Shown here piece by piece: positions 21,171-32,275 of a stretch of 64,000 nucleotides of DNA. Origin of the DNA: Bimuria novae-zelandiae CBS 107.79 (taxonomy: Eukaryota > Ascomycota > Dothideomycetes > Pleosporales > Didymosphaeriaceae); contig ML976706.1 of assembly GCA_010015655.1 (NCBI GenBank), positions 392,364 to 456,363 of the forward strand. The letters run 5' to 3'. Each line of letters begins with the position of its first letter. Positions within the stretch are counted from its first letter, which is position 1. Position numbers and translations under genes: made by a program. Under the pieces are notes generated by a model that was given only the letters and a program-made list of their open reading frames with translations, was not told where the DNA came from and did no database searches.

Positions 21171-23942
21171 ATGCAACCTCTATTCTTAGCATCTTTGGTG
21201 TCGCTTTGGCTTCTATCCCTACCTTCCTTCGTCGCGAACGCTCAGCTTGTTTCTGGGCCGGGACACTCTGCAGTTATCCCATGGTGGAAAATTGGGAATT
21301 CCCTCCATGTCGGCAATGTCGGCAATGACAGCGCCGCGCTCTCCGATCCCGACCTCGACGTCTCTGAGTGGTATTCTATCGGCTCGAAGGCCACGTTGAT
21401 GGCGGCCTATTTGGAGAACGGTGCGCGAAGTTTTGAAACAGAGCTCTTCAGAGACGAAAACATGAAAGCATACCATGAGCATCTCCGCCCCGCATTCCAA
21501 GAGCCATGGTACTATCGCTCCAAGTTCACACTCAACATCAACAACCGGTTCGGTGCCTACTACTATCAGCTCAAGACGCACGGCATCTCGTCGAGAGCCG
21601 ACATCTACCTCAACGGCGCCTTGATTGCAGACAAGAATGTGCAGGCCGGTGCATACACTGGTCTCACGTACAACATCACGAGCAAAGCTAGAAACGGTAC
21701 AAACATCCTTCTCGTTCGAGTGTACCCAACGGACTATAATCGCGATTTTGCGCTGGGCTTTGTCGATTGGAATCCTCCTCCAGCAGACAATGGCACAGGC
21801 ATATGGCGGGATGTCGAACTCAAGCAGACTGGATCCCTTTCTTTCGCGGGACCACCGAGGGTCAACACAAAGCCTTATTTCGACGGAGACGCCGCAATAG
21901 TTGACGTGAAGGTCGAAGTCGTGAATCTGGGGGTTCAAAGTGTTCGAGGCGAAGTTGTCTGTTTCGTGTATGATCACAAAGGCAAAGAGCAGTGGGCGGT
22001 GAAGGAGGGCGTCAGTCTCGCTGGACATGGGACACGAAAAGTGGTCTTGGGCTTCTTACTCCGGAAGCCGGCTTACTGGTATCCAAAGCAATGGGGTTTA
22101 CAACCGCTTTACAGCACCTCCTGCAACGTCACGACAGACCTGCATCTCTCGGATACTACACCCAAAGTGCGCTTCGGCATTCGCACAGTCACCTCCTCGT
22201 TGAACCCTTTCAACGACACCACGTTCTTCATCAATGGAGAACCATTCCAAGTCCTCGGCGCTGGATACACGTCCGACATATTCCTTCGCTTCGACGAGGA
22301 AAAGGTTCGCGCACAATTCCAGTACGTGCTCGACATGGGCCTTAACACCGTGCGACTCGAAGGAAAGCAAGAACACGATCGTCTATATGAGCTTGCAGAT
22401 GATATGGGAATCATGATCATGGCCGGCTGGGAATGTTGCGACAAGTGGGAGGGCTGGTCGTACAATAACGAGGGATCAGGAGAGAAGTGGAAGGACCCCG
22501 ACTACGCTATTGCAAATGCATCCATGCGCCACGAGGCGGAGCTGATGCAACACCATCCTTCAATACTCGCGTTCCTCATTGGTTCCGATTTCTGGCCAGA
22601 CGACCGCGCGACACGCATGTATGTTGACGCATTGAAGTCCTTGGATTGGGACGTGCCGATCATCGCTTCGGCTAGCCAACGGGGCTTTCCAGCTCTTCTA
22701 GGTAATGGCGGCATGAAGATGGATGGCCCATACGATTGGGTCCCTCCAAACTATTGGTATACAGACCAATTGGGCGCAGCTTTTGGCTTTGGATCTGAAC
22801 TCGGGACCGGTGCCGGAACTCCTGAACTTTCCTCACTCAAGCGCTTTATTTCCTCCCCCTATCTCGACGTCCTCTGGAAAAATCTCACAGTAGGCTTATA
22901 TCACATGAGCACAAACGTTTCCTCGTTCCACACGCGCACCATCTATAACAATGCGCTATCGGCGCGTTTTGGACCCCCAAGGTCACTCGAAGATTACTTG
23001 CTGAAAGCACAAATGATGGACTATGAAGCTACCCGGGCGCAATTCGAAGCGTATGCAGCGAAGTGGAGCGCCGAGCGACCCGCCACTGGGCTGATATATT
23101 GGATGCTCAACAGCGCGTGGCCTTCGCTGCACTGGGCTCTTTTCGACTACTACCTTCATCCCGCAGGCGCATACTTTGGCGTCAAAACCGGTAGCAGGTC
23201 GCAACATGTTGCTTACGACTACCTTAGTCGTTCTGTATATCTTATTAACCGCTCGTTAGCGGCCCTCGGCCCTTGTACCGTGGATATGGAGCTGCTCGAT
23301 TTGAACGGCACAGTAATCGGCAATGCGCATACTACCACGACCCAGTTATCTCCCAATAACAGCACACGGCTCTTCGAAATCAATGGAATCGAAAAGCTCA
23401 AAGATGTTGCCCTGCTAAAGCTCGTCCTGAAGAACCAAGCAAAAGTGCTCTCGAGAAACGTCTACCTGCTCACGCCCAAACTAGACACGCTGGATTTCAA
23501 AAACTCAACGTGGTATCATACGCCTGTCACCTCCTACGCCAACTTTACAGCTCTCGACACATTACCACAGGTCGATTTGACAGCTAAGGCCATGGTCACG
23601 AACATACAGGGGCTCGAAACCACAGCGAAGATCAGACTGCAAAACAAATCAGTATCTCCAGCGGTGTTCATCAGACTCAATTTGGTGTTCTTCAACGAAT
23701 TAGTCAGATTGTTTTCTGGTGAATATGAGGAGACCACTGTGGAGGTCGCTCCGGTTCATTGGAGCGATAACTATGTCACTCTATGGCCGGGTGAAAGTTT
23801 GGAGCTAGAAACTAGGTTCACCTATCACGGTCACTATACCTTTATAAGAGTGCATATTGATGGGTGGAATGTACCGAAACAGAGGATTAGCATTGATATG
23901 CGGGGAGGGAAAGGGTCCTGGATTGGTGGTCAGATGGATTAA
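21171..23942 (+). CDS. Secreted GH2 exo-beta-D-glucosaminidase
   Basis: One intronless frame of 923 aa begins with a signal peptide (MQPLFLASLVSLWLLSLPS...ANA, cleaved about residue 24). Exo-beta-D-glucosaminidases of glycoside hydrolase family 2 release glucosamine from the non-reducing end of chitosan. The domains run from an N-terminal galactose-binding-like sandwich (WYYRSKFTLNINN), through immunoglobulin-like domains, to a TIM barrel. The barrel carries the GlcNase-type motif GWECCDKWEGW, the LIGSDF motif with the likely acid/base D473, and GFGSELGTG with the likely nucleophile E543. These correspond to D469 and E541 of Amycolatopsis CsxA as I recall that enzyme. More beta-sandwich domains follow (GLIYWMLNSAWPSLHWALFD ends the barrel). 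Many NxS/T sites suggest N-glycosylation. It probably acts in chitosan turnover or nutrition. Confidence 0.9.
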   Translation: MQPLFLASLVSLWLLSLPSFVANAQLVSGPGHSAVIPWWKIGNSLHVGNVGNDSAALSDPDLDVSEWYSIGSKATLMAAYLENGARSFETELFRDENMKAYHEHLRPAFQEPWYYRSKFTLNINNRFGAYYYQLKTHGISSRADIYLNGALIADKNVQAGAYTGLTYNITSKARNGTNILLVRVYPTDYNRDFALGFVDWNPPPADNGTGIWRDVELKQTGSLSFAGPPRVNTKPYFDGDAAIVDVKVEVVNLGVQSVRGEVVCFVYDHKGKEQWAVKEGVSLAGHGTRKVVLGFLLRKPAYWYPKQWGLQPLYSTSCNVTTDLHLSDTTPKVRFGIRTVTSSLNPFNDTTFFINGEPFQVLGAGYTSDIFLRFDEEKVRAQFQYVLDMGLNTVRLEGKQEHDRLYELADDMGIMIMAGWECCDKWEGWSYNNEGSGEKWKDPDYAIANASMRHEAELMQHHPSILAFLIGSDFWPDDRATRMYVDALKSLDWDVPIIASASQRGFPALLGNGGMKMDGPYDWVPPNYWYTDQLGAAFGFGSELGTGAGTPELSSLKRFISSPYLDVLWKNLTVGLYHMSTNVSSFHTRTIYNNALSARFGPPRSLEDYLLKAQMMDYEATRAQFEAYAAKWSAERPATGLIYWMLNSAWPSLHWALFDYYLHPAGAYFGVKTGSRSQHVAYDYLSRSVYLINRSLAALGPCTVDMELLDLNGTVIGNAHTTTTQLSPNNSTRLFEINGIEKLKDVALLKLVLKNQAKVLSRNVYLLTPKLDTLDFKNSTWYHTPVTSYANFTALDTLPQVDLTAKAMVTNIQGLETTAKIRLQNKSVSPAVFIRLNLVFFNELVRLFSGEYEETTVEVAPVHWSDNYVTLWPGESLELETRFTYHGHYTFIRVHIDGWNVPKQRISIDMRGGKGSWIGGQMD

Positions 23943-24421
23943 AGCGTTTCTATTGTTTTGATCGACGCTGTTGGGTAGGTATGCTTTGCTTCTGAGTTTA
24001 AACCAAGCGGCTTCTTTTTCTGGTCGCGTGTTTTTGAATCGCAGTTTTTATGGATTGGAGAACTATGGAATGATTGAATTATTCGGGAACTATGTGCAGT
24101 GGAAAGCAGTGAAAGAGCGAGGAAACATTGGGGAATAAATCATGTGAAGTGAGTGTTGACAAGCCAGCGGCTTGTAGGACCTTTTGCTCCCGCAGGAAGC
24201 ATTGTGTAGGAAAAGCCCCTAGAAAGAGGTGCATGGTGAGAAAGCAAGAGATATTGTAAGGATTCAAAGAGGTGACGAGAGCCGCGAGCGGAGTGTAAAG
24301 AGATGGTGAAGGAGCCCAAGACTTTCCGATAGCCTTACGCATTCAGAGCTGCCAACGGGCTGATCGCAGCTGGGGTGGGCTGACTCGTAGACGTAGCCGG
24401 GGGTGTACTCACGTCGTTGGA
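23943..24421. other. Intergenic between convergent genes
   Basis: 479 bp holding the 3' UTRs of the GH2 gene and the minus-strand F-box-like gene. Nothing else is recognised. Confidence 0.4.
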
Positions 24422-25426
24422 CTAGCCTAGAGTAGGAGTATGATGCGTAGCCGTGGTTGTAGCTGTACTGGCATCGGCGTAAAGTCTGCGAACCAGCACC
24501 TTCGCATCATTGACATCTAGAAGCGAAAGCTCGTCAAACCCACGGCCCCTAGCCAGCGCCCACTGGAGCTTTAGAAACCCTGCCCATAGCGCGTTCTTCT
24601 TTAGATTCTTCGCCCGATACTTTTCTTCGACAGCATCTCCATAGAAATCCACCTCCAAGGCCCTCACGGGCCAGGTTTGGAGGGTATTTACGGCTTTCTT
24701 GAGATGCTTGGAGAACTTTACGGGTTCTTTCCAGCGCAGCCGGAGTACGCAGCGGTGCACGAGGAGCGTGGGACGGTGCAGATCGGAGAGGTTTTGAGGG
24801 CGCGCGATGCGCACGGGGAAGGTGAGTTTCTTGGATTGTCGCTTCATGGCGCGGCTGGCGTAGTAGTCTGCCGCAATTTTTACGAGCTCGCCCTCAGGGC
24901 CGGATACTTCGGCGTAGGTGGTGCGGCAGCTAAGGCAGAGGCCGGAGAGGGAAGCGATGGCGTCGGTGCTTGGATAGTAGGCGTAGGCGTAGATCTTTAC
25001 GCGGAGTTCGGGGGCGAGGTCGAGGAACGATGTCCTGGAGGGCTCTGGTGTTGAGTTGGGTGTGTGCGACATGTCCGTATCTTGTTCGCGCGGGGAGGGC
25101 TGGTTGAAGGTGACGGGCGATGCGGAGTCAGTTCGCGGAGGCGTTGACGGGGCGGGTATAGGTGTGCTGTCGAGCGCGTGAAGGCGCTTGTTCGGGATGT
25201 CTCTATGACTGTCTTCGTTGGCGAGGGTGTCATGTTTCCGCTTAGAGGCTTGTGATGAGGACACGGAGTCTGTTCGAGGAGGTGTCGTCGGGGTATGGGA
25301 GATGCTCTCGGCGGAGAGGATGGCGCCTTGGTCGTCGGTGGTGTCGAACGCTCGCAGGCGCTTATTTGGGCGCTCTTCGTGAGCGTCGTCATTGGCGAGG
25401 GACTTGTGGGTACGCTTGTTAGGCAT
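24422..25426 (-). CDS. F-box-like protein with duplicated N-terminal module
   Basis: Single exon, 334 aa from the ATG at 25426. The frame extends to 25495, but MPNKRTHKSLAN is the best start. The N-terminal 110 residues contain the same module twice: a KRxHxxLANxDxHxxxPNKRL core followed by a TPPRTDS segment. At about residue 130 comes FLDLAPELRVKIYAYAYYPS, matching the LPxELRxxIY start common to fungal F-box-like proteins. It continues GLCLSCRTTYAEV and a basic region (SKKLTFPVRIARPQ). F-box proteins usually recruit substrates to SCF ubiquitin ligases, but many fungal members are uncharacterised. The same start motif occurs in the two genes at 31175 and 32276. The family assignment is from that motif alone. 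Confidence 0.65.
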   Translation of the reverse strand: MPNKRTHKSLANDDAHEERPNKRLRAFDTTDDQGAILSAESISHTPTTPPRTDSVSSSQASKRKHDTLANEDSHRDIPNKRLHALDSTPIPAPSTPPRTDSASPVTFNQPSPREQDTDMSHTPNSTPEPSRTSFLDLAPELRVKIYAYAYYPSTDAIASLSGLCLSCRTTYAEVSGPEGELVKIAADYYASRAMKRQSKKLTFPVRIARPQNLSDLHRPTLLVHRCVLRLRWKEPVKFSKHLKKAVNTLQTWPVRALEVDFYGDAVEEKYRAKNLKKNALWAGFLKLQWALARGRGFDELSLLDVNDAKVLVRRLYADASTATTTATHHTPTLG

Positions 25427-26091
25427 TTTGGAGGATGCGGTGAGGTCGGATTGGGTAGGTCTTCGCAGATTGGTTGGATTGAATTGGAAGGTCACAGGTC
25501 CAAGAGCTTGTATAAGAGGCTGTGGGATAGAGTGACGTGGAAAGGGCAGGGTGGACCATCACTCGGTCAAGTGAAGATAGATAGGAGGCTGGAAGAGTCA
25601 CGTGACATCATGATGCTTGGCAGCAGTCACGCGCCGCCACGACTTTCCTTCACTGAGCATTTACCGCACGCCAAACTTCACCCGCAAATTTTTGCTTGGT
25701 TGTAGAATGTCAACTGCATCATCACAATTGACATCCCGCACCATCTCTTTGGAATTAAGGTAGCCTCGGGAAATAAGCACTTGAGACCTTGGACTTTACT
25801 TCGGACACATGTTCTATTGCCAGCATATTTTTATAACTTGAACCGAGACTTTTATTCCCTTGCTTGGGCCACCTTTCTGGTTGAGAACACATCAGCTGAC
25901 ATTTTACACAGTTGTTCGATTGAAGCTTTTCTCTTATTGACTTCAACGACCTGAACATTCCAATTTGAACACCACATGTTCCCAAATACAGGGAAAGAGG
26001 ACTGAATTCGAGATGAAAAGTGGAGATAAAACACGCTTCTTACTAAAGAGAGTGCCGCTGTCTGTCCAGATGTATGAGCTGTCCTCCCACC
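25427..26091. other. Intergenic, promoter of the F-box-like gene
   Basis: 665 bp. The part next to 25427 is promoter of the minus-strand gene. The part near 26091 is 3' region of the Kelch gene. Short frames are unsupported. Confidence 0.4.
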
Positions 26092-28391
26092 CTAAATAAA
26101 ACCAGATCGGCCAACAGGCTGGGGAGCTTTTATCTGCTGCTGATCAGTATTCACATGGCCTTCTGAACCTGGTAGCTCGGTATTCGCCCGGGTTTCTGCG
26201 CTTGGTAACTCTGCAGGCACAGCTTGTGTAGAATCATCCTTGGTTGAGATTGGGTGGTCCGGATGAGGAGGATAGTACGCCTGCGGATGCGAAAGGTTAC
26301 TCTGATGAGCATAAGGCGGCGGAGAATGCGGCTGCTGATAGTAGGAGTTGGAGATACCGTTCCATGGGGTAGAAGGAGGAGGTGGCGAGTTTTGAGGTGA
26401 ATACGGGGATGGCTGCTGCATGATTGCAGAGTTTAGGGTGACGCTGCCTGGCGAAATTGGCGAGATACCTGTCGAGGGATTGGGCGTCGTTCCTGGAGAA
26501 GTGTAATTGGTCATTGGGGTTTGCTCAGATTTCTCCGGTACTAAAGCATTCTGCTTGCGCTTTCTTCGGTGAAGGCAAAGGAAGACGAAGGCTATGATGG
26601 CAAACAGCCCGATGATCCCGCCAATGGTACCACCTGCTATGGCACCGGCATTCGATCCCTTGCTTGCAGCACCGGGTTCTGGTCGACTTGTTGAAGTGGT
26701 CGAAGAAGAGCCTATCGGTATCGCACGCGTCGCGCTTCTTTCTTTGGCGACAAAGCTCGTTTTCAGATAGATGCCCATATTTTTCGCCTCTCTATCCCAA
26801 CCTGAGACTGGTGCTGTTGCCGTAGCATGCCCATCGACGCTAAGAAATCATTAGCTCACATGGACGCCTCTGAAAACAATGCCTAACGCGAGCCACTTAC
26901 TTGCCGCCAATCTTCCCAACAATTTGATCAGGCACGCGGTACCCGGTGATATTGTCAAGCGGCGCATGCCACCAGGTATCTAGCTCCACATTTTCTTGTC
27001 CCAGTACCAGAGCATGTTGTCCCCCAATCTTGGGAACGTCACAGTCCGGGATCGAACTGTTGGTAAAGTCGCCACCAATGATCATCATCTGGTTTCCACG
27101 GAAGACATCACAAGATGACCATCCTCTTCCTCCAGGGAATGTGGCCCATTGAGGTAGTGGCCAGATCTAGGATTGTATAAGCATTTCATGGGCACGGAAG
27201 GCTGCTCCACCTACCAAAGTCCACTGAAATGAAGGCACGCTCAGCACGTAGACGTCACCCAGCCCGGCACCATCTGGCCCAATTCCACCAAACAAATAAC
27301 TGACCTATCAGCCAAATCTTCTATTTCGATATGGTTCTTTCTTCGCTGTACTCACATATTGTACGATGACTGATCTTCCGCCCAGACAACGCCTGCGCAG
27401 AAAGCGCGTCGTGCTTTCGGAACGTCTCCGCTAGCTGTTTGCGTATACCATCTACTATTCGCAAGATCGAACAGATGTATTTGCTAACCTAGTCAGTGGG
27501 TCACAATTTTTGGATCCTCGTTCAGGGCTACTCACGCGCATGTTCGACTGCAGATTGTTAGCATATGACGAGCTTACATCGTGCAAGGAAGCGCTTACAT
27601 AGACGACTTGACCACTAGTGCGATTTGTCTCGACGCCGCCGAAGTAAAGCAACATACCGCCCTCAGAAGCCGGAATATAATGGAGTGATCCTTCCGCCCG
27701 ACGTGTTTGGTCCCACGTGTTGTTGCTCCAGCGCCGAGTGTTCATATCGTACGATATCAAGTTGTTCAACATGAAATCACTTCCCCGAAAGCTAGAGTCG
27801 GACTTTTCGGTCAAGTATCCACCGTACCAGTACGCGACGCCATCATCAGTGACCGTGCCTGAGCCGAAAGCTGGCCACTTTATCCTTGCTTGAGACGCGT
27901 CGGAAGTAGAGCGATTCCATGTATTGTAAACGGTATCGTAGAGCCACAGTGTGAAGCCTTGGGTATCTGGGGTTCGAAGTTCGTCGGCGTCCGGGTATTC
28001 CCCACCGAAGAGGTAGAATAGCTTATTGGCTTCGTCTGGCCAAAGGACACCACCGCTGACGGAAGGGACCGTTGCATCCTTGGACAAGTTTGCATGTTGG
28101 ATTGGAAAGGCGAATTCATTTCTGACGTCCAGGGTTTCCTGCCATAGGAGCCATGTATCTGTTTCCGTCAACGGACGCTATTTGGGAGGTCGTATAACTC
28201 TTACTTTGCTCTGCCACGCTGGCGTTGTTCTTATCTCCACCGTAATAGACCATGCCGCCATCGATGTACAGCTTCGAATCGATCATGCATGTTTGCTGTT
28301 TGTGTCTTCTGCAAAAATCAGCAATCGGGTCTTTGATGTTCTGCTGCGCGGATGCAAGCGCTAGCAACGCAGCAAACAGCATAGAATACAT
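26092..28391 (-). CDS. Kelch-repeat (galactose-oxidase-like propeller) type I membrane protein
   Basis: Proposed exons are 28391-28218, 28177-27599, 27547-27536, 27483-27356, 27299-27215, 27166-26901 and 26839-26092, together 663 aa in frame. All junctions are canonical and restore conserved text except the first, whose 40-bp intron uses a weak GTGGCA donor and needs checking. A signal peptide (MYSMLFAALLALASAQ) precedes CMIDSKLYIDGGMVYYGGD, the start of a six- or seven-bladed Kelch propeller. Further blades include NKLFYLFGGEYPDA, VAYWYGGY, GMLLYFGGV, YLFGGIGPDGAGLGDVYVLS and MMIIGGDF. A glycine-rich helix (AGAIAGGTIGGIIGLFAIIA) spans the membrane, followed by HRRKRK and a Pro/Ser/Tyr-rich cytosolic tail. 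Many filamentous ascomycetes have such proteins; their role is unknown. Confidence 0.8.
27536..27547 (-). other. 12-nt micro-exon of the Kelch gene
   Basis: The bases TCGAACATGCGC (Ser-Asn-Met-Arg) lie between a CTGCAG acceptor and a GTGAGT donor. The flanking introns are 51 bp (27548-27598) and 52 bp (27484-27535). Without it, the two neighbouring exons would still join in frame but lose four residues. Confidence 0.6.
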
Positions 28392-28909
28392 TGCTTGATA
28401 TCGTGGGTGAAGGGAGCGTAGGTAACAATCCAGACAGCGAGCGGCTTTGGTGTAGTCTTCAACAACATGAATACGGGAAGCCAAGAGCGTCCCGCGCCCG
28501 TTATCAGCACTAGGTTTGGAGATTGACGTTGTTCCCTTGTGAGTTGTGGCGGCTCTTTGTTTCTGTGGCGTGCAGTAACCACCATGCGGGGCCTTGGCTA
28601 TACGCCGTGTTTCAATCAAAATAACCGAGCGAGCACGCCGTATTCGATCCGAATAGAGGAATAATGGCTTGATCGAATGGACACCGACCCATTGTCGCGA
28701 GAATGATTCACAAATAAACCATTTGGTCGCCTTCCCGTCAAGAAGGGGCAGCGCAGTCAATAAAAAACTCCCACAAAAGCGTACGCAGTTATAAAAGCCG
28801 AAGTGAATAAATTGATAGCTCATGCATTTATTTTATGTCGGTGTCAAACTGATTGGGATCAAGAAGTGAGAATCTAGCAGTAAGACTCGTTTGTGGCTTC
28901 TTTGACCAC
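28392..28909. other. Intergenic, promoter of the Kelch gene
   Basis: 518 bp. An upstream extension of the Kelch frame lacks support because the signal peptide starts at 28391. No other feature was recognised. Confidence 0.4.
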
Positions 28910-29734
28910 TCAAAATTTCTTATAACCCTCCCCCTTGACAAATGTCTGCTGCCAATCGCCTTGCTCCTTGTGTTCCGCTAGCTCTGCGTAGAACTTCCCA
29001 TGTTCCTCGCCATCAATTGCGTTGCCAGGGGCGGAGCCGTCTGATTTGCGCTCATCAGCATAGTAGAATCTGAACCTTGTCAGTGGGCTGCACATCTCGC
29101 GACAGGTGCTCATATCGGAGAATAAGGTCTGCGGCATGAAGAGACGTACTTGAATCCCTTATCGGCGTATGCTGTAGCGGCGGCCTGGACAATGTGTGCC
29201 GTGGCAGCCTTTCCAACACCGAGGTCAAGAAGAGCAGGCATAACCGCCGTGTTTAGGAGGTTTCCCGTGTAGATGAACGTCCTCGAGGAAGAAGCGGGTA
29301 ACTGCTCAAAACCCTGAACGGCTTGTTGTGCCGCGACGTACGCACTGAGGGTATTGATCTTGAGGGACTGATTAAGGTCGGAAAGTGAGAGCTCAAGGGG
29401 TTTCTTTGCATCTCCGAAATTCGCAGCGGCCGCTACAAGTCGGTCAGTAAATGCTTCAATAGATACCAGTCGTGATTTTTCTGCTCTTACCGTTATATAC
29501 AACCACGCTGGGATTGCCGAAGGTGGCTTTCACCTTGGAGAAAACCTGGGTGACTGCCTCCGGATCCGAAAGATCTGCTGCAATGTTGATTGTGGATTCC
29601 GAGTTGTTGTCCTCTTTGGCGCTCCTGGAAGTTAAGGCGACCTTGTATCCTTTGGCTGCAAATGTTTTCGCAACATGTTCACCAACCCTAGCTCCTGAGC
29701 CCAATATGAGGATGACTTTTGGTGCGGCTGCCAT
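28910..29734 (-). CDS. Short-chain dehydrogenase/reductase (SDR)
   Basis: Exons 29734-29491, 29432-29150 and 29069-28910, with introns of 58 and 80 bp, encode 228 aa. The N-terminus has the Rossmann nucleotide-binding motif as VILILGSGARVGEHVAKTFA (a GxxxGxG variant) and then YKVALTSRS, where the arginine suggests NADPH preference. IAADLSDPEAV matches the acidic residue that contacts adenine. VVYNAAAA replaces the usual NNAG. The middle region SLKINTLSAYVAAQQAV aligns with the conserved Asn helix. In the active-site region I see FIYTGNLLNT and later LGVGKAATAHIVQAAA, where the usual YxxxK is changed, so classical catalysis is doubtful. This resembles a common fungal SDR subgroup of unknown substrate. 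Confidence 0.8.
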
Positions 29735-31174
29735 TGCTGTTCGCTGTGGAAGTGATAAGGCGTACGAGTGCTGTTCTGCGGATGATGTATCAGTGATCCG
29801 TGAAGGCTTAAAATGATGATCTTGATGCTTGCATTTATACACTCACGAGTCCCGTCCGGATGTCGGAACTTGGACAACCGTTTTAGGCACCCGTATGCTT
29901 ACGCATATTGGAGAGAATCAAAGAGCAGCCCGCTGGTTGTACTTACGCTAAGAGGGTTCCGTCAACTCCTCTTTCCATTTGCGGAAAACTTCCGCCGTGG
30001 TACTTAACGACAGCTTTTTTTATTGGCAGTATTGCATTGTAGGTTATTCAGCTCTCGGCGTTAATGCTATAAAATGCTTACAGATTGCAAGTGATGATTA
30101 ATGTGAATATGACGCCTTCCTGGCCCCGCTTTTCCGATTATCTTATCTGATGGCTGAGAGCGCTTCACCGGATATGGAATAGCGTCTTATCCTCGAGTTC
30201 GCTGCCACGTCTGGCTGACTGCTACTCCTTCACCTACGATTGATAATCGTTAAGAGAAACCAACAATATGATATAATTGCGCTCTTAACGATTGAGCTAT
30301 ACATCAGCAATCACGCGTAATGGATCTCGGGTATTGGTAGGATCACAACGCTCGAAGTAACCTGAACTTCACACTTTGTCCTCGTGGCTTCTCACTCAAG
30401 GAACATGTTACAAATTTAATTCAGAAGCGCACCACCAGCGATTATCTCATCAGAGGCTGAGCAATAGTGGGAAATCACTCAGATGATTGGTATCGCACCG
30501 CCGCTGCAAAGTGACCGAATGGTTGCAGCAGTACGATTCCTAAGAAGGATTGAATGCTCACATAGAAATTGAGTATCTCTGAACTAAATCTCTGAACTAA
30601 ATGAGGGACGCTATTCCATGGCCAAGCCCTCATCAAAATTTACGAACGCAGACAAAGAGACGACGCTCGCGAATGGCCCATAGTGGAAGTATACCAAAAC
30701 TGACTGACAATCAAGAACATCATCTTATGAGGGAAACATGACAGCGAAATTGAAGCAGTTCTGGAGCCGGCAAAGCGAAGGATAATTTGGTCGACCTCTG
30801 TATGTCACGCCGAAACAGCATTTTACACACGCCTAGCCGCGAATGAACATATCCCAAAGATAAGGAAATTGGCCGGTTTCATGTGCAGATTACTATTGTC
30901 TTTGAAAATCACTGAGTGTTATTCAGCAATTATAGCGTTTAGTCTTCGCTTCAGTCACCCAAAATGTTAGCTTGTGTTGGTACCCGGCTCGGGTACTTTG
31001 TCGGGATACGACTTTTGAACACCGACCAGAGCAAGCGATTCTTAACAGCCGCATTACCTTGTTTTGTCATTCAATTTTTTCTTTGCGATAACTGGAGTAT
31101 AGGAGCAATTTCTTAGACAGGACTTCGAAACCGCCAGTCGAAGGAACCAAAGCGAGAATTGGAACCTCATCATC
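29735..31174. other. Intergenic, no supported gene
   Basis: 1.44 kb, somewhat AT-rich. No frame over about 65 codons, no recognised RNA and no clear transposon ends. A short direct repeat (ctctgaactaaat, twice near 30575-30600) is the only structure seen. Confidence 0.45.
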
Positions 31175-31966
31175 ATGGAAGAACCATCCCGCACCACCTT
31201 TCCGACGCTCCAAAGTTTACCAACAGAAATACGGCTAAAGATATACGAGGAAATGAGCCCGCCACACGACTCTCATCTCGCAGATTGGCGAGGACTGTTC
31301 ATATCTTGCAAGCTATTCCACCACGAAATGAAACACGAGCTTCTCCGAAACACAATCAAGTACTTCGACCAAATAAAGCGCGACTGGACGAAGCTGCATC
31401 CCGGGCCTTTGCTTCTATCCACCCCAAGCAACACCCGCGAGCTCAAAAGCCTCTCCGTCGCCATCCCAAACTCCTACTTCCGCGCTCGCGAAGCCCAATT
31501 CCCCGCTACCCGAACGTTCCCCTCGACGCTATCCTCTCTGCTCCAAATCGGTATCTCCCAGATTGTCCTCAAAATATACGAAGACGACGAGGCTATGCAA
31601 CGCACGACCGCAGCGATAACGGAGCACTCGCTGGCGGATTTCATGCGAGACCTGCTAGGTCTAATGGATCCTTCCAAGTCGTCGAGATGTATAAAGCTGG
31701 ACGACGGAACGGACTATGTGTTCTCGCGGGTTGGTGCTATCGACGAGATTATTTTCGAATGGGGCACCCTCGATATGGCATCCGGCGACGAAGATCTCAT
31801 CCTGCCCTATTATGCGAGGGAACATCCCTCTGATTGGACCGTGGAGTTTATGAGGGAGCATATTTGTGGACCGGCAACGGGGGCGGTTTGGAAACGTCGA
31901 GAGTATACTTGGTATGGTCAGGTGCTGGATGACATCTGGCGCGAGTTGGGTTCCTCGGCATTGTAA
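31175..31966 (+). CDS. F-box-like protein, first of a tandem paralogous pair
   Basis: Intronless, 263 aa. It opens with LQSLPTEIRLKIYEEMSPP, an F-box-like start, and continues RGLFISCKLFHHEMKHEL. The first 150 residues align throughout with the next gene: SVAIPNSYFRAREAQFP corresponds to TVAIPNSFFRSQRVGLP, and IVLKIYEDDE to IKITTYEDQP. The C-terminal halves differ but both end near a WR motif (KRREYTWYGQVLDDIWREL here). No membrane segment or signal peptide is present. A role in substrate recognition by SCF ubiquitin ligases is possible but unproven. Confidence 0.7.
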   Translation: MEEPSRTTFPTLQSLPTEIRLKIYEEMSPPHDSHLADWRGLFISCKLFHHEMKHELLRNTIKYFDQIKRDWTKLHPGPLLLSTPSNTRELKSLSVAIPNSYFRAREAQFPATRTFPSTLSSLLQIGISQIVLKIYEDDEAMQRTTAAITEHSLADFMRDLLGLMDPSKSSRCIKLDDGTDYVFSRVGAIDEIIFEWGTLDMASGDEDLILPYYAREHPSDWTVEFMREHICGPATGAVWKRREYTWYGQVLDDIWRELGSSAL

Positions 31967-32275
31967 TGCTGAACTTGGAGGTCTTTCGCATTATGTATAG
32001 CTTTTTTCATTCCCTACTTCCACCCCTACTCCAGGGCTGTCTTACGTTGCTTGTATTTTCACATGGCTGCCATTGGGGGTCATTGTGTTTTCATCTTGCC
32101 TACCTTCCGCTATCCTATATAAGCTGCCTTCTGGGTACCCATTGGGCTCTTCTTCCCAACGAGCGAAGAGAAGCTTTTAAAACTCTAAGAGCAGCTTTGA
32201 CAACCCTGAGAAGAAACTCAAACAACAAGACCTTCTTATCTTCAGAATATTTCCAAAATTTCGAACCACATCACC
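31967..32275 (+). promoter_or_regulatory. Promoter of the second F-box-like gene, TATA box at 32116-32123
   Basis: The 309-bp spacer between the tandem paralogs contains TATATAAG at 32116-32123, about 150 bp before the ATG at 32276. The 60 bp before the start are A/C-rich, as is usual for a fungal 5' UTR. Confidence 0.55.
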
